Below are positions 19,929 through 28,482 of a stretch of 43,815 nucleotides of DNA, piece after piece. Position 1 is the stretch's first letter. Every line of letters begins with the position of its first letter. Source of the DNA: Sphingomonadales bacterium. Lineage in GTDB: Bacteria > Pseudomonadota > Alphaproteobacteria > Sphingomonadales > Sphingomonadaceae. A program made the position numbers and the translations under genes. Where the stretch lies: contig JANYGX010000025.1 in the NCBI GenBank assembly GCA_025362295.1, positions 1 through 43,815 of the forward strand, in the 5' to 3' direction. The notes below the pieces were generated by a model, which saw only the letters and a program-made list of their open reading frames with translations, did no database searches and was not told the origin of the DNA.

Positions 19929-20828
19929 ATGATTATGCCAACTCTGAAACAGTTGCAATATTTGACCGCGCTTTACGACCATGGCCATTTTGGCAAGGCA
20001 GCGGATGCTTGCTTTGTCACCCAGTCCACTTTGTCAGCAGGCTTGCGTGAACTGGAAACACTGCTTGGCCTTAGCTTGGTGGAACGGACCAAGCGGGTGG
20101 TGCGGTTTACCCCAACCGGCGAGGCTGTTGCCCACAAGGCCTTTACTGTGCTGCGGGAGGCAAACGAACTGGTGCAACTGACCAAAGCGGCCGGCAAACC
20201 ACTGGCTGGTGATCTGCGTTTGGGTATCATTCCGACCATTGCGCCGTTTTTTTTGCCGCGCGCCTTGCCGCCGTTGCGCAAGGCCTACCCTGAACTTAGG
20301 TTGTACTTGCGTGAAGACATGAGTCACGTGGCCTGTGATGCCCTGCAGCGCGGGGCGCTTGATGCTGTTTTGCTGGCACTGCCGTTTCCATGCGGTGACG
20401 TTGAGACAGTTGTGTTGTTTGATGATCCGTTTCATGCAGCGTTCCACAAGGATGATTTGCCAGGGCCAGATGATACTTTTTTTCCGGATCAGATTGACAA
20501 CGAAAAGTTGATGCTACTGGAAGATGGACACTGCTTTAAAGATCACGCCATGGCGGCCTGCAACCGGCTCGAGCAGCGCAGCGATCTCATCATCATTGGC
20601 AACTCACTGGGCACGCTGGTGCAGATGGTGGACAATCGTCTGGGGGTTACATTGCTGCCAGACATGGCGCTTCGTTCCGGCATACTGGATCACACACATG
20701 TGGTCTCGCGGCCCATTTCCGGTGACCGCGCCAAGCGCAGCATTGCGCTGATATGGCGATCAAAAAGTCCGCGTTCAGCGGATTTTAGATTATTAGCAAA
20801 CTTTCTGAAAAAATCATACACGTTGTAA
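19929..20828 (+). CDS. oxyR: Hydrogen-peroxide-sensing LysR regulator OxyR
   Basis: A 299-residue LysR-type regulator. An N-terminal winged helix-turn-helix (residues 5-65, FGKAADACFVTQSTLSAGLRELE) is followed by a sensor domain. The redox pair is present: Cys202 in LEDGHC and Cys211 in AMAAC, spaced as Cys199/Cys208 of E. coli OxyR. Gene start: GAGG nine bases before ATG 19929; ATG 19935 is a second choice. A TATAAT lies at 19878-19883, upstream on this strand. No peroxidase or catalase gene is adjacent; the divergent neighbour is the MAPEG protein. Confidence 0.93.
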   Translation: MIMPTLKQLQYLTALYDHGHFGKAADACFVTQSTLSAGLRELETLLGLSLVERTKRVVRFTPTGEAVAHKAFTVLREANELVQLTKAAGKPLAGDLRLGIIPTIAPFFLPRALPPLRKAYPELRLYLREDMSHVACDALQRGALDAVLLALPFPCGDVETVVLFDDPFHAAFHKDDLPGPDDTFFPDQIDNEKLMLLEDGHCFKDHAMAACNRLEQRSDLIIIGNSLGTLVQMVDNRLGVTLLPDMALRSGILDHTHVVSRPISGDRAKRSIALIWRSKSPRSADFRLLANFLKKSYTL

Positions 20829-20931
20829 TGCTGTTCATCCCGCATTCATAAACATAAAAATATCTTTACGCATCAATTATATTTTAATGGCGGTATTTTT
20901 TACTGTCGCAGCATAGTTCTCAAAAATTTCG

Positions 20932-20948
20932 TTGACACGTCACGTGAC
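20932..20948. promoter_or_regulatory. TTGACA overlapping a 10-bp palindrome
   Basis: In the AT-rich stretch of 265 bases between oxyR and the beta-helix gene, a perfect -35-like TTGACA (20932-20937) is followed directly by the perfect palindrome GTCACGTGAC (20939-20948). A -10 box at the right distance is poor (CTACTT), so this may be a regulated promoter or a protein-binding site. It would serve the beta-helix gene. Confidence 0.35.
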
Positions 20949-21050
20949 ACTGAACTACTTCTTATTGAAAATCAGGAACATGATAAAAATAATTGATATT
21001 ATAAATTATGTTTATCGAAGTTTTTAACGTCCGGACCGATCTACCTTGGC

Positions 21051-21065
21051 ATGACATCATGTCAT
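21051..21065. promoter_or_regulatory. 15-bp inverted repeat, candidate operator
   Basis: ATGACATCATGTCAT has perfect 7-bp arms around one base and lies 28 bases upstream of the beta-helix gene's GTG start. A further palindrome, GTCCGGAC, is at 21029-21036. The size and placement fit a dimeric repressor site next to the transcription start. The ribosome site GGGAGAG follows, six bases before the GTG. Confidence 0.45.
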
Positions 21066-21093
21066 ACCTTTAAGATGTTCGGGAGAGTTTTTT

Positions 21094-22433
21094 GTGAAGT
21101 CTTATATCTATGCCGCCATGATGTTTTTGGCGTTAAGCAACCACGCCCATGCGGCCCTTTACACAGCCACGCCGCAATCCTTCAATGGTATTGTTGGTAA
21201 ACTGAAAGACGGCGATACCGTTAATTTGACAGGTGGCCAATATGGGCCGTTAATATTAAGCAATAGCCTTTGTCAGAGTGTTGCCGGTCGCTCGTGCCCT
21301 GTACCCAAAAACCTTACATTTATGGCCCAACCCAATACGGGTACAGTCAACATGCCGTATGTATATGCATCTTATGTAACGGGTTTGACCTTGAGCGGAT
21401 TACACATTTCAGCCCCGCTGAATGCCCAGCCGCACTTTTTATACGCGATTGATATGATCCATCTATCGGGTGCCAGCATACTCAATTGTGACATTTCTGA
21501 CCAAACGCAGGATGTTTTAAAACTTGCCAAAGGCGTCGAAGTCAGAGACAGCAACAATATTCGCATTCAAGGCAATGTGTTTCACAACCTACTGGTTGCT
21601 ATCAACTTGTTTACCACGCCAACCCCCGTGCCGCGCGCCAATTTAACCACCGGCATTACGGTCACAGGCAATGAATTTGTCAGAATACGGCGTGACGGTT
21701 TTAACATTGCCGGTGTTGACAATGCTGTGATTTCAGGAAATTTCTTTCATGATTTTACACCCGTGGCACTGTCCGTCAATGGCACTGCCATCAAAGACCA
21801 TTCTGATTATATCCAGTTCTTTTCAAACTCTGGTGATCCATCAAACAGGGTGCAGCGCATATCGAGTAACATTACGATAAACGACAACATCATGATCAGG
21901 GGTTTACCATCGCCTATGCCTTGCAAGGCAACCCACACAGTACGGGTTCGCAAGGTATTTTTGTGCGCTCATACGGCAAACCAGCCGAGCAGGATTACAA
22001 GAATTTTACCATTCAGAATAACCTTATATTTGAAAGCAATGGTGGTAATGGCATTGCACTGGATGGCATCAATACAGCAACGGTCAAAAACAATACACTG
22101 GTGAGACAGACGGATGCTGTATTCCCTTTAAAACTTATACTGAACCGTACATCCGCTGTCACAACCGATAAAAATGTTGTCGATCGGCTTAGTCTGAACG
22201 GAGACCTTGGAACGGTCATTGGTGTTACCCTTGCCATTCCATACAATCGCCTGCCTATCTACAAGAAATTATTTTTGAACTACCCGAACGCCACCATCAC
22301 ATCGTTGCGCACTGTCCAGGATATCATAACGGCATTGTCAGCAAAACCGGGCGGCGCATTGGCCGGGCAAGTGGGCTTTATCCCCAATGCGGCAACAGCC
22401 AAATGGAGCAGCAAGCTGATTATCGCGCAATAA
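21094..22433 (+). pseudogene. Secreted right-handed parallel beta-helix protein, frameshifted
   Basis: Two overlapping frames form one protein of about 446 residues. The first (from GTG 21094) has a signal peptide (YIYAAMMFLALSNHAHA) and beta-helix rungs such as GITVTGNEFVRIRRDGFNIAGVDNAVISGNFF. At the G-tract 21899-21902 it leaves frame and would end at 22104. The second frame continues the rungs without a break (SQGIFVRS, FTIQNNLIFESNGGNGIALDGINTATVKNNTLV). Adding one G restores AGG GGG TTT and a single frame. The fold is that of polysaccharide lyases, C5-epimerases and related enzymes; the substrate is unknown. The lesion may be real, phase-variable or a sequencing error. It ends four bases before hisD on the opposite strand. 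Confidence 0.85.
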
Positions 22434-22437
22434 AAAA

Positions 22438-23718
22438 CTACAATCGCAGCTTTACCGACAGCGCGTGGGCTGGCAACCCTTCACAGGTGGCGAGCGTCAC
22501 GGCTGCCGGGCCAATATTTGCAAGGGCGTTTGTGGCATCGAGATACGTGGTGCGTTTCATGAAGTCGGTCACGCCAAGGCCAGATGAAAACCGCGCACGA
22601 CGCCCTGTCGGCAGCACATGGTTCGGCCCACCGATGTAATCACCGATAGCCTCGGGTGTGTGGCGACCCAGAAAAATCGAGCCGGCATGGCGGATATGGC
22701 CCATCATGGCGTGCGGATCATCAATGCAAAGCTCAACATGTTCAGGCGCAAGGGCGTTGATCAGCGCTGGTGCATCATCGAGATGCCTGACGATGATAAT
22801 CGCACCGTAGCGCTGCCAGCTGGCGCGCGCTGTGGGTTCTGTTGCAAGCCTTAGTAAAATAAGTTCGATCGTTGCCATAACCGACTCGGCAAATGCCGCG
22901 TCATCGGTGATCAGAATCGACTGCGCTGTCACATCGTGTTCTGCCTGACTGAGCAGGTCAGCCGCAATCCAGTCCGGCTTGTTGTTGGCATCGGCAACCA
23001 CCAGAATTTCTGATGGCCCGGCAATCATGTCGATGCCCACGCGACCAAACACCTGCCTTTTGGCTTCCGCCACATACGCATTGCCAGGGCCAGTAATTTT
23101 ATCAACAGCCGCAATGGATTGTGTGCCGTAAGCCAACGCTGCAATCGCCTGCGCACCGCCGATTCGGTATATTTCCGTAATGCCGCCAAGCCGCGCGGCC
23201 GCCAGCACCAGCGGGTTGATGTGGCCGGAGGGTGTGGGGGTCACCATCACCACCCGTGTGCAGCCCGCAACAGAGGCGGGTATGGCGTTCATCAACACGG
23301 ACGATGGATAGGCAGCCTTGCCACCGGGTACATAGAGCCCAACAGCATCAATAGCACTCCAGCGGTAGCCGCTGCGGCTGCCATTATCATCGCTGTGCAC
23401 ATCAGTCGGCTTTTGCAGATCGTGAAAGCGGCGGATGCGCGTGGCGGCGAGCTCAAGGGCGATGAGGCTTTCAGCATCGCAGCAGGCAATTGCGGCATCA
23501 ACGTCTTGGCTGTTGATGATGAGTGGGGTGACGTTTAGATCAACCTGATCAAATTTCCGCGTATATTCGAACAAAGCGGCATCGCCATGCGCGCGCACCG
23601 CGCCAACAATTGCCGAGACAACCAGCGACACATTCGTGTCGGTTTCGCGCCGGTCGTTTACCAGAGCCAGAAATTGCGCCGTAAAATCCGCATCACTGTA
23701 TTTAAGCAGCTGCGGCAT
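22438..23718 (-). CDS. hisD: Histidinol dehydrogenase
   Basis: HisD carries out the last two steps of histidine synthesis, oxidising L-histidinol to L-histidine with NAD and zinc. The 426-residue protein contains [34 protein letters not shown] and [16 protein letters not shown], and ends with the usual [14 protein letters not shown] chose ATG 23718, which has GAGG six bases upstream; this start overlaps the end of hisG by 17 bases, so translation is coupled. An in-frame start at 23796 lies deep in hisG and is unlikely. Confidence 0.97.
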   Translation of the reverse strand: MPQLLKYSDADFTAQFLALVNDRRETDTNVSLVVSAIVGAVRAHGDAALFEYTRKFDQVDLNVTPLIINSQDVDAAIACCDAESLIALELAATRIRRFHDLQKPTDVHSDDNGSRSGYRWSAIDAVGLYVPGGKAAYPSSVLMNAIPASVAGCTRVVMVTPTPSGHINPLVLAAARLGGITEIYRIGGAQAIAALAYGTQSIAAVDKITGPGNAYVAEAKRQVFGRVGIDMIAGPSEILVVADANNKPDWIAADLLSQAEHDVTAQSILITDDAAFAESVMATIELILLRLATEPTARASWQRYGAIIIVRHLDDAPALINALAPEHVELCIDDPHAMMGHIRHAGSIFLGRHTPEAIGDYIGGPNHVLPTGRRARFSSGLGVTDFMKRTTYLDATNALANIGPAAVTLATCEGLPAHALSVKLRL

Positions 23719-24367
23719 GAAGAACCTCGTGGCGAAACCGGTCAACCCATGGCAGCAGATCGTCCGCCCGTGTTTTGAACGCCGCGCGGTTGACAATCAA
23801 CCGGCTGCTGATTTCAGCAAGCACCTCAACCTCGATCAGGCCGTTATCGCGCAGCGTATTGCCAGTGGACACCAGATCGACAATGCGCTGGCACAGGCCA
23901 AGTGTGGGGGCAAGCTCCATGGCCCCGCTTAGCTTGATGCATTCGGCCTGCACCCCGCGCGCCTCAAAGTGCTTTCGGGTGACGGCTGGATATTTGGTGG
24001 CGACCCGAATATGGGACCAGCTGCGCGGATCGTCCCCAGCACCCAGCGCTTGCGGCTCAGCCACCGACAAACGGCATGTGCCAATGCCAAGATCAACCGG
24101 TGCATAGATTTCCGGATAATCAAACTCCATCAACACATCGTTGCCGACCACACCCAGCTGGGCCGCTCCAAAGGCCACAAATGTCGCCACATCAAACGAG
24201 CGCACGCGAATAATGCGCATATACGGGATATTGGTAGAAAAACTAAGCGCCCGCGAGCGCTCATCATCAAAGGATGCTTCCGGCTCAATGCCGACACGGG
24301 CGAGGAGCGGCCTCAGCTCTTTTAGAATGCGGCCTTTGGGCACCGCCAGGATGATCGGATCAGTCAT
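23702..24367 (-). CDS. hisG: ATP phosphoribosyltransferase, short form
   Basis: HisG catalyses the first, committed step of histidine synthesis (ATP + PRPP to phosphoribosyl-ATP). The protein of about 221 residues starts [21 protein letters not shown] and has the PRPP-binding region [13 protein letters not shown]. It lacks the C-terminal regulatory domain of the long form, so it should depend on a HisZ subunit, which is not in this window. The start could be ATG 24367 or ATG 24373, two codons apart. It precedes hisD in one minus-strand unit and is divergent from infA. Confidence 0.94.
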   Translation of the reverse strand: MTDPIILAVPKGRILKELRPLLARVGIEPEASFDDERSRALSFSTNIPYMRIIRVRSFDVATFVAFGAAQLGVVGNDVLMEFDYPEIYAPVDLGIGTCRLSVAEPQALGAGDDPRSWSHIRVATKYPAVTRKHFEARGVQAECIKLSGAMELAPTLGLCQRIVDLVSTGNTLRDNGLIEVEVLAEISSRLIVNRAAFKTRADDLLPWVDRFRHEVLHAAAA

Positions 24368-24504
24368 TCCCATGTCTTTAAGGCGGTCAGTCTGTTGCGT
24401 CCATGCTGCAAAAACCGCACAGCCCGCATTGAAGTGTTGCAAAATGCCGCGTTTTGGCTCAGGAACGCCAAACTTACTGCATTCAAACTGCTAACTGGAG
24501 CCTT

Positions 24505-24723
24505 ATGGCCAAAGAAGAAATGATTGAGATGAAAGGCGTTGTGCAGGAATTGCTGCCCAATGCCATGTTTCGCGTGATACTGGAAAACAAGCACGAGGTG
24601 CTTGGCCATACGGCTGGAAAAATGCGCAAAAACCGCATTCGGGTGCTGGTTGGTGACGAGGTGATGTGCGTGATGACCCCCTATGATCTCAGCAAGGCAC
24701 GCATCACCTACCGCTTCAAATAA
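24505..24723 (+). CDS. infA: Translation initiation factor IF-1
   Basis: IF-1 occupies the ribosomal A site during initiation. The 72-residue OB-fold protein is full length and typical: [43 protein letters not shown], ending [16 protein letters not shown] 24505 has CTGGAG four bases upstream; an in-frame extension to 24454 is not needed. maf starts one base after its stop. Conserved alphaproteobacterial order infA-maf-RNase E/G. Confidence 0.98.
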   Translation: MAKEEMIEMKGVVQELLPNAMFRVILENKHEVLGHTAGKMRKNRIRVLVGDEVMCVMTPYDLSKARITYRFK

Positions 24724-24724
24724 T

Positions 24725-25297
24725 ATGACATTCGTTTTGGCTTCGCAAAGCCCGCGCCGTCTGGTTTTGCTGGCGCAGATTGGTGTGGTGCCGGACAAGA
24801 TCATCCCCGCCAATATCGATGAAACCCCAGGCAAAGCTGAACTGCCGCTGGTCTATGCTGCGCGCATGGCACGCGACAAGGCGCATGCTGTTCGGGCATA
24901 TGAGCCCGCTGCTCACATTTTGGCTGCGGATACAGTGGTGACGTGCGGGGCGCGGATATTGCCGCAAGCGGGCGATTCCAGCACAGCGCGGCAGTGCCTC
25001 GAACGGCTATCCGGGCGTCGTCACCGGGTGCTGTCCGCCGTGCACTTGATCGCACCAGATGGCAAGGCGCGCGCACGCCTCTGCAGTACCACAGTCAGCT
25101 TCAAGCGCCTTAGCCTCACAGAAATCGAAGACTATCTGGCGAGCGGTGAATGGCAGGGCAAGGCTGGTGGCTATGCCGTTCAGGGCAAGGCGGCGGCGTT
25201 TATAAAAGCGCTTGCGGGGTCTTATTCTGGCGTGGTTGGTTTGCCGCTGTATGAAACGGCGGCATTGCTTCGGGCTGCCGGAATTGTGTGTGGCTGA
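24725..25297 (+). CDS. maf: Maf-like nucleotide pyrophosphatase
   Basis: Maf proteins hydrolyse non-canonical or modified nucleoside triphosphates to the monophosphates. The 190-residue protein opens with the family motif LASQSPRRLVLL, has the catalytic aspartate in LAADTVV and the conserved SGEWQGKAGGYAVQGKAAAFIKALAGSYSGVVGLPL. Full length. It begins one base after infA and its end overlaps the next gene by eight bases if that gene starts at GTG 25290. Confidence 0.94.
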   Translation: MTFVLASQSPRRLVLLAQIGVVPDKIIPANIDETPGKAELPLVYAARMARDKAHAVRAYEPAAHILAADTVVTCGARILPQAGDSSTARQCLERLSGRRHRVLSAVHLIAPDGKARARLCSTTVSFKRLSLTEIEDYLASGEWQGKAGGYAVQGKAAAFIKALAGSYSGVVGLPLYETAALLRAAGIVCG

Positions 25298-26255
25298 TCA
25301 CATCATCGAATCTTGGCCCGGCGAGCGCCGCGAGATGACGATAGAGGCTGGACACATTGTCGAGATCAGACTGCACCGCAGCATGGATCGGTTGCGACTG
25401 GGCAGCCTGCACAGCGCACGATTGCGCCAGGCGGGCATGGTTGACGTGGCTGGCGATGCCGCGCAGATTTCACCAGTGCCGAATTTGCCAGAAGGTAGTG
25501 GCCTGACTGTGGAGGTTATCCGCGAACCCATTGCCGAGCCAGGGCGTATAAAACCGGCCAGAGTGCGTCAGGTGGTTGGTCAGGTGGGAAACGCCATGCA
25601 GAGGCCAGCGCCCTTCCAGCCCGGACAATCCACATTTGATAAAAAATCTGTTGATATTGATGAATGTCTTGAACAAGCCATCACTGGCTTGTGGCCCATC
25701 ACGGCGGGCCTGCTCTGCGCTGAGCGCACCCGTGCCGGCCTTGTCATCGATGTGGACGGCACTGGCGATCCGATGACCATCAATCTCGCGGCCGGTGTAG
25801 AAATCGCACGCCGCTTGCGGCTTTACGGGGTGGGTGGTGCTGTGATGGTGGATTTTATCGGCATGGACAACCGGGCAGCACGCTTGGCGGTGGCCCAGGC
25901 TTTTGATGGGGCCAGTGCCACGGACCCACGCCCGTTTGAGCGGACGCAGCTCAACGGCTACGGTCTCATGCACATCATCCGCCCCCGCCCGACACCCTCA
26001 ATTATCGACACCCTGTGCGGCACGAGGCGCCAGCATGCCAGTGACGCGACGCAGGCACTCGCGCTGCTGCGTGAAGCCGCCAGAAGCAAAGGGGCTGGCC
26101 CGCGCCAGCTGACAGCAAGACCCGCAGTGGCAGCCCTTATCAAAAGTTGGCCAGAACTGATCGTTGCCACAGAGCAGCAAATGGGTGCTGCCCTCAACAT
26201 CGTCCCAGACTCAGACCTCGTGAACAACGGCCATGTCCACGTTGTGCCCGTTTGA
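25290..26255 (+). CDS. Ribonuclease E/G family protein, short form
   Basis: A 321-residue protein related to the catalytic part of RNase E/G. Both metal-binding aspartates are in place: LVIDVDG and, after IARRLRLYGVGG, VMVDFIGMD. The block LNGYGLMHIIRPRPTPSI matches the conserved end of the DNase I-like subdomain. The CPxCxG zinc link is reduced to a single LCG, so the tetramer-forming zinc site is probably lost. GTG 25290 gives a start overlapping maf; ATG 25335 is an alternative. Conserved in this place in alphaproteobacteria, probably in rRNA or mRNA processing. The yacG gene often found next is absent. Confidence 0.82.
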   Translation: MADHIIESWPGERREMTIEAGHIVEIRLHRSMDRLRLGSLHSARLRQAGMVDVAGDAAQISPVPNLPEGSGLTVEVIREPIAEPGRIKPARVRQVVGQVGNAMQRPAPFQPGQSTFDKKSVDIDECLEQAITGLWPITAGLLCAERTRAGLVIDVDGTGDPMTINLAAGVEIARRLRLYGVGGAVMVDFIGMDNRAARLAVAQAFDGASATDPRPFERTQLNGYGLMHIIRPRPTPSIIDTLCGTRRQHASDATQALALLREAARSKGAGPRQLTARPAVAALIKSWPELIVATEQQMGAALNIVPDSDLVNNGHVHVVPV

Positions 26256-26275
26256 TTTTAAGGGGATTGATTGCT

Positions 26276-26351
26276 TGGTGAGCCCAGATGGATTCGAACC
26301 ATCGACCTAATGATTAAAAGTCATTTGCTCTACCGACTGAGCTATAGGCTC
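26276..26351 (-). tRNA. tRNA-Lys (anticodon TTT)
   Basis: Read on the minus strand it forms a full cloverleaf of 76 bases. The acceptor GAGCCTA pairs with TGGGCTC (one G-T pair), the D arm is AGCTCAGTCGGTAGAGC, the anticodon stem AATGA/TCATT encloses loop CTTTTAA with anticodon TTT, and the T arm is GATGGTTCGAATCCATC. The CCA end is encoded (discriminator A, then CCA at 26278-26276). It follows the RNase gene on the opposite strand. Confidence 0.97.
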
Positions 26352-26462
26352 CTGAACCAAAGGCATTTGGAGAGATGTGGATATAGGCGAAGTGTGCGCT
26401 GGGGTCAATGTCTGGATTGCCGCAATGGCTGACAGATTGTCGCTGGACGACCTGTACACAGT

Positions 26463-26876
26463 TCATGCCGGCGGTTGCGGCGCGCCGGGAATTGCCGGAA
26501 TGTTGGCAGCAGGTGGATCCCAGAGCAGGGCGCTTCTGGTGAATATGCTCATTTGCGGGGTAATGGCTGACGGGTCATCAAGTGTGCCGGTGCGGATCAG
26601 TGTGGCACCGGCCACGACTTTGGGTTCACTGAATATGGGCGTGCCGCAGGTTGCGCAAAAACTGCGGACTACAGACGCGCCACTTTCACCGGCTTTGGCA
26701 TATTGGCTGACTGTGCCGTGCAATGTGAATTGCGCACTCTCCACGGCAACCACGGTGATATGCCCGCAGCCACTGGCTTTCTGGCAATCGGTGCAAAAAC
26801 AATGGCCCGAGAACATGATTGGCCCATTGGCTTCATAGCGAACGGCGCCACACAAGCATCCACCTTTTAACGTCAT
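26463..26876 (-). CDS. GFA/CENP-V domain zinc protein
   Basis: A 137-residue protein of the GFA family (glutathione-dependent formaldehyde-activating-like, CENP-V fold). The zinc-binding cysteines are all visible: GGCLCGAV at the N-terminus, CFCTDCQKASG at about residues 26-36, and FCATCGTPIFSE at about 73-84. Most members have no proven activity; a thiol- or glutathione-linked role is family-level inference. It stands alone on the minus strand between tRNA-Lys and ctaA. Confidence 0.9.
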   Translation of the reverse strand: MTLKGGCLCGAVRYEANGPIMFSGHCFCTDCQKASGCGHITVVAVESAQFTLHGTVSQYAKAGESGASVVRSFCATCGTPIFSEPKVVAGATLIRTGTLDDPSAITPQMSIFTRSALLWDPPAANIPAIPGAPQPPA

Positions 26877-26879
26877 GGG

Positions 26880-27082
26880 CTGTCTCCTCTTTCATCTGCG
26901 ACTTCAAACAGCATTGTCCAAAATCGCCTCAAAGTCTAGGTATAATGACACAAGACCCAATTGACTGACTCATGGTAACAGCTCTGACCGTTATCCCAGC
27001 GAAGGTTGGCCAACGAAGGCTAGGGTGACGAGACCAGCTTAATCTAAAAAGCCTCTGGTATAAAACAATAAAAGGATAGATC
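26880..27082. other. Intergenic region before ctaA
   Basis: These 203 bases hold a TATAAT at 26941-26946 without a well-placed -35 box, the 8-bp palindrome TTGGCCAA near 27007-27014 and a TATAAA at 27058-27063 close to the ctaA start. AAAGGA at 27070-27076 is the ribosome site for the TTG start of ctaA. No tRNA, convincing hairpin terminator or gene is seen. Confidence 0.4.
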
Positions 27083-28162
27083 TTGGTCATAAACATTATT
27101 CAACCGCTTGCAGGCGGCACCCCTGTGCCAACCCAGCGCGTTTTGGGCCAGCGCGCTTTGGGCTTATGGCTGGTTGTCGTGGCGGTTTTTATTGCGCTGA
27201 TGGTTGTGGTGGGCGGTGCCACGCGGCTGACCGAATCCGGCTTGTCGATTGTTGATTGGAAACCGTTTACGGGCATGGTGCCGCCGCTCAGCGACGCTGA
27301 TTGGCTGAAGGAATTTGCAGCGTATAAACTCTCGCCACAATATCTCAAAGTCAATCAGGGCATGAGCCTTGCGGCCTTTAAATCTATTTTCTGGTGGGAG
27401 TGGGGACACCGGGAACTGGGTCGCGCCCTGCTGCTGGTTTTTGTGCTGCCGCTGTCATTGTTCATCAACCGTGCGCGCACCGCCATACAGCCTTGGCTGC
27501 CGCGCCTGGCGTTGATTTTTGCCATTGGCTGCCTGCAACCGCTGATCGGCTGGCTGATGGTGAAGTCAGGCCTGAAGAGCGATCCGCATGTCAGCCACTA
27601 CCGGTTGACGCTGCATCTGCTCACCGCCATGTGGCTGTTTGCGGCGACGGTCTGGACGGCTTTTGATATTTTGGCACCACGCAGCGGCCCCCTCAAAAGG
27701 GCTAACCTCATGCTGCTGGGTTTGCTTGGCTTTCAAATTCTGCTGGGCGGCTTTGTGGCGGGCCTGCGGGCAGGGTTTGCCTTTAACACCTGGCCGCTGA
27801 TGGGGGACCGCTTTGCCCCTGAAGGTATGTGGTCGATGCTGCCGGGCTGGCAGAACCTGCTCAGCAACCCGATCACTGTGCAATTCATGCACCGCTGTGT
27901 CGCGTATACGGTGTTTGGCTATGGGCTGTTGGTTGCGCTGCGGGCGATCAATCAACCCGACAGTCGCATGAAGCGATACGGGGCTTTACTGGCGACAGCC
28001 TTGCTGGCCCAGGTTGTGCTCGGCATTGCAACCGTGGTGAGCGGCGTGCCGGTGTGGCTGGGTACGGCCCACCAGGCCGGGGCTGTTGTGGTGCTTGCCA
28101 GTGTGCTCACAATTCTCCATTACGACCGTATGCATATTTCTGTTCTAAAGGTCACCACATGA
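27083..28162 (+). CDS. ctaA: Haem A synthase (COX15/CtaA)
   Basis: This enzyme oxidises the haem O methyl group to give haem A for aa3-type cytochrome oxidase, in the inner membrane. The 359-residue, eight-helix protein has the typical GGATRLTESGLSIVDWKP, FWWEWGHRELGR with a haem-ligand histidine, HVSHYRLTLHLL and FMHRCVAYTVFG. The start is a TTG, supported by AAAGGA six bases upstream and by family alignment; no ATG fits. The stop overlaps the cutA start by four bases (ATGA). Confidence 0.95.
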   Translation: MVINIIQPLAGGTPVPTQRVLGQRALGLWLVVVAVFIALMVVVGGATRLTESGLSIVDWKPFTGMVPPLSDADWLKEFAAYKLSPQYLKVNQGMSLAAFKSIFWWEWGHRELGRALLLVFVLPLSLFINRARTAIQPWLPRLALIFAIGCLQPLIGWLMVKSGLKSDPHVSHYRLTLHLLTAMWLFAATVWTAFDILAPRSGPLKRANLMLLGLLGFQILLGGFVAGLRAGFAFNTWPLMGDRFAPEGMWSMLPGWQNLLSNPITVQFMHRCVAYTVFGYGLLVALRAINQPDSRMKRYGALLATALLAQVVLGIATVVSGVPVWLGTAHQAGAVVVLASVLTILHYDRMHISVLKVTT

Positions 28163-28482
28163 GCCGCACGGGTGTTATAACAATCTACGCCACTGTTGAT
28201 ACGGCCGCTGAGGCTGAAAATGTTGCGCACTTGCTGGTGACAGAGCGCGTTGTGGCCAGTGCGACGATTATACCGGGCGCCTCTTCGGTGTTTCGGTCTG
28301 AGGGCAAGGTGGTCAAAGTGAGTGAGGTGGCCATGCTGTTTCAAGCCAACCATGGCAATGCCGATCAGGTGATTGCGCGGCTTAAAGCCCTTCATCCCGC
28401 CAAACTGCCGTGCATTCTTGCTTGGCCAGTGGACAGCGGCGACACGGCCTACTTGCGCTGGGTCAGGGATAATGCCAACTGA
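28159..28482 (+). CDS. cutA: CutA1-type divalent cation tolerance protein
   Basis: A 107-residue trimeric ferredoxin-like protein of the CutA1 family, linked to copper and other metal tolerance by older genetics, though the mechanism is unclear. Family pattern: ITIYATVDTAAEAENVAHLLVTERVVASATIIPGASSVFRSEGKVVKVSEVAMLF, ending with LRWVRDNAN. The Cys usually in the AACVN segment is replaced (VASAT), so metal binding through it is unlikely. Translation is coupled to ctaA upstream and the 3' end overlaps the patatin gene by 11 bases. Confidence 0.87.
   Translation: MSRTGVITIYATVDTAAEAENVAHLLVTERVVASATIIPGASSVFRSEGKVVKVSEVAMLFQANHGNADQVIARLKALHPAKLPCILAWPVDSGDTAYLRWVRDNAN

Noticed and set aside
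26972-27028. 18-residue upstream frame before ctaA
   Set aside because: No ribosome site, no recognisable peptide pattern; length expected by chance.
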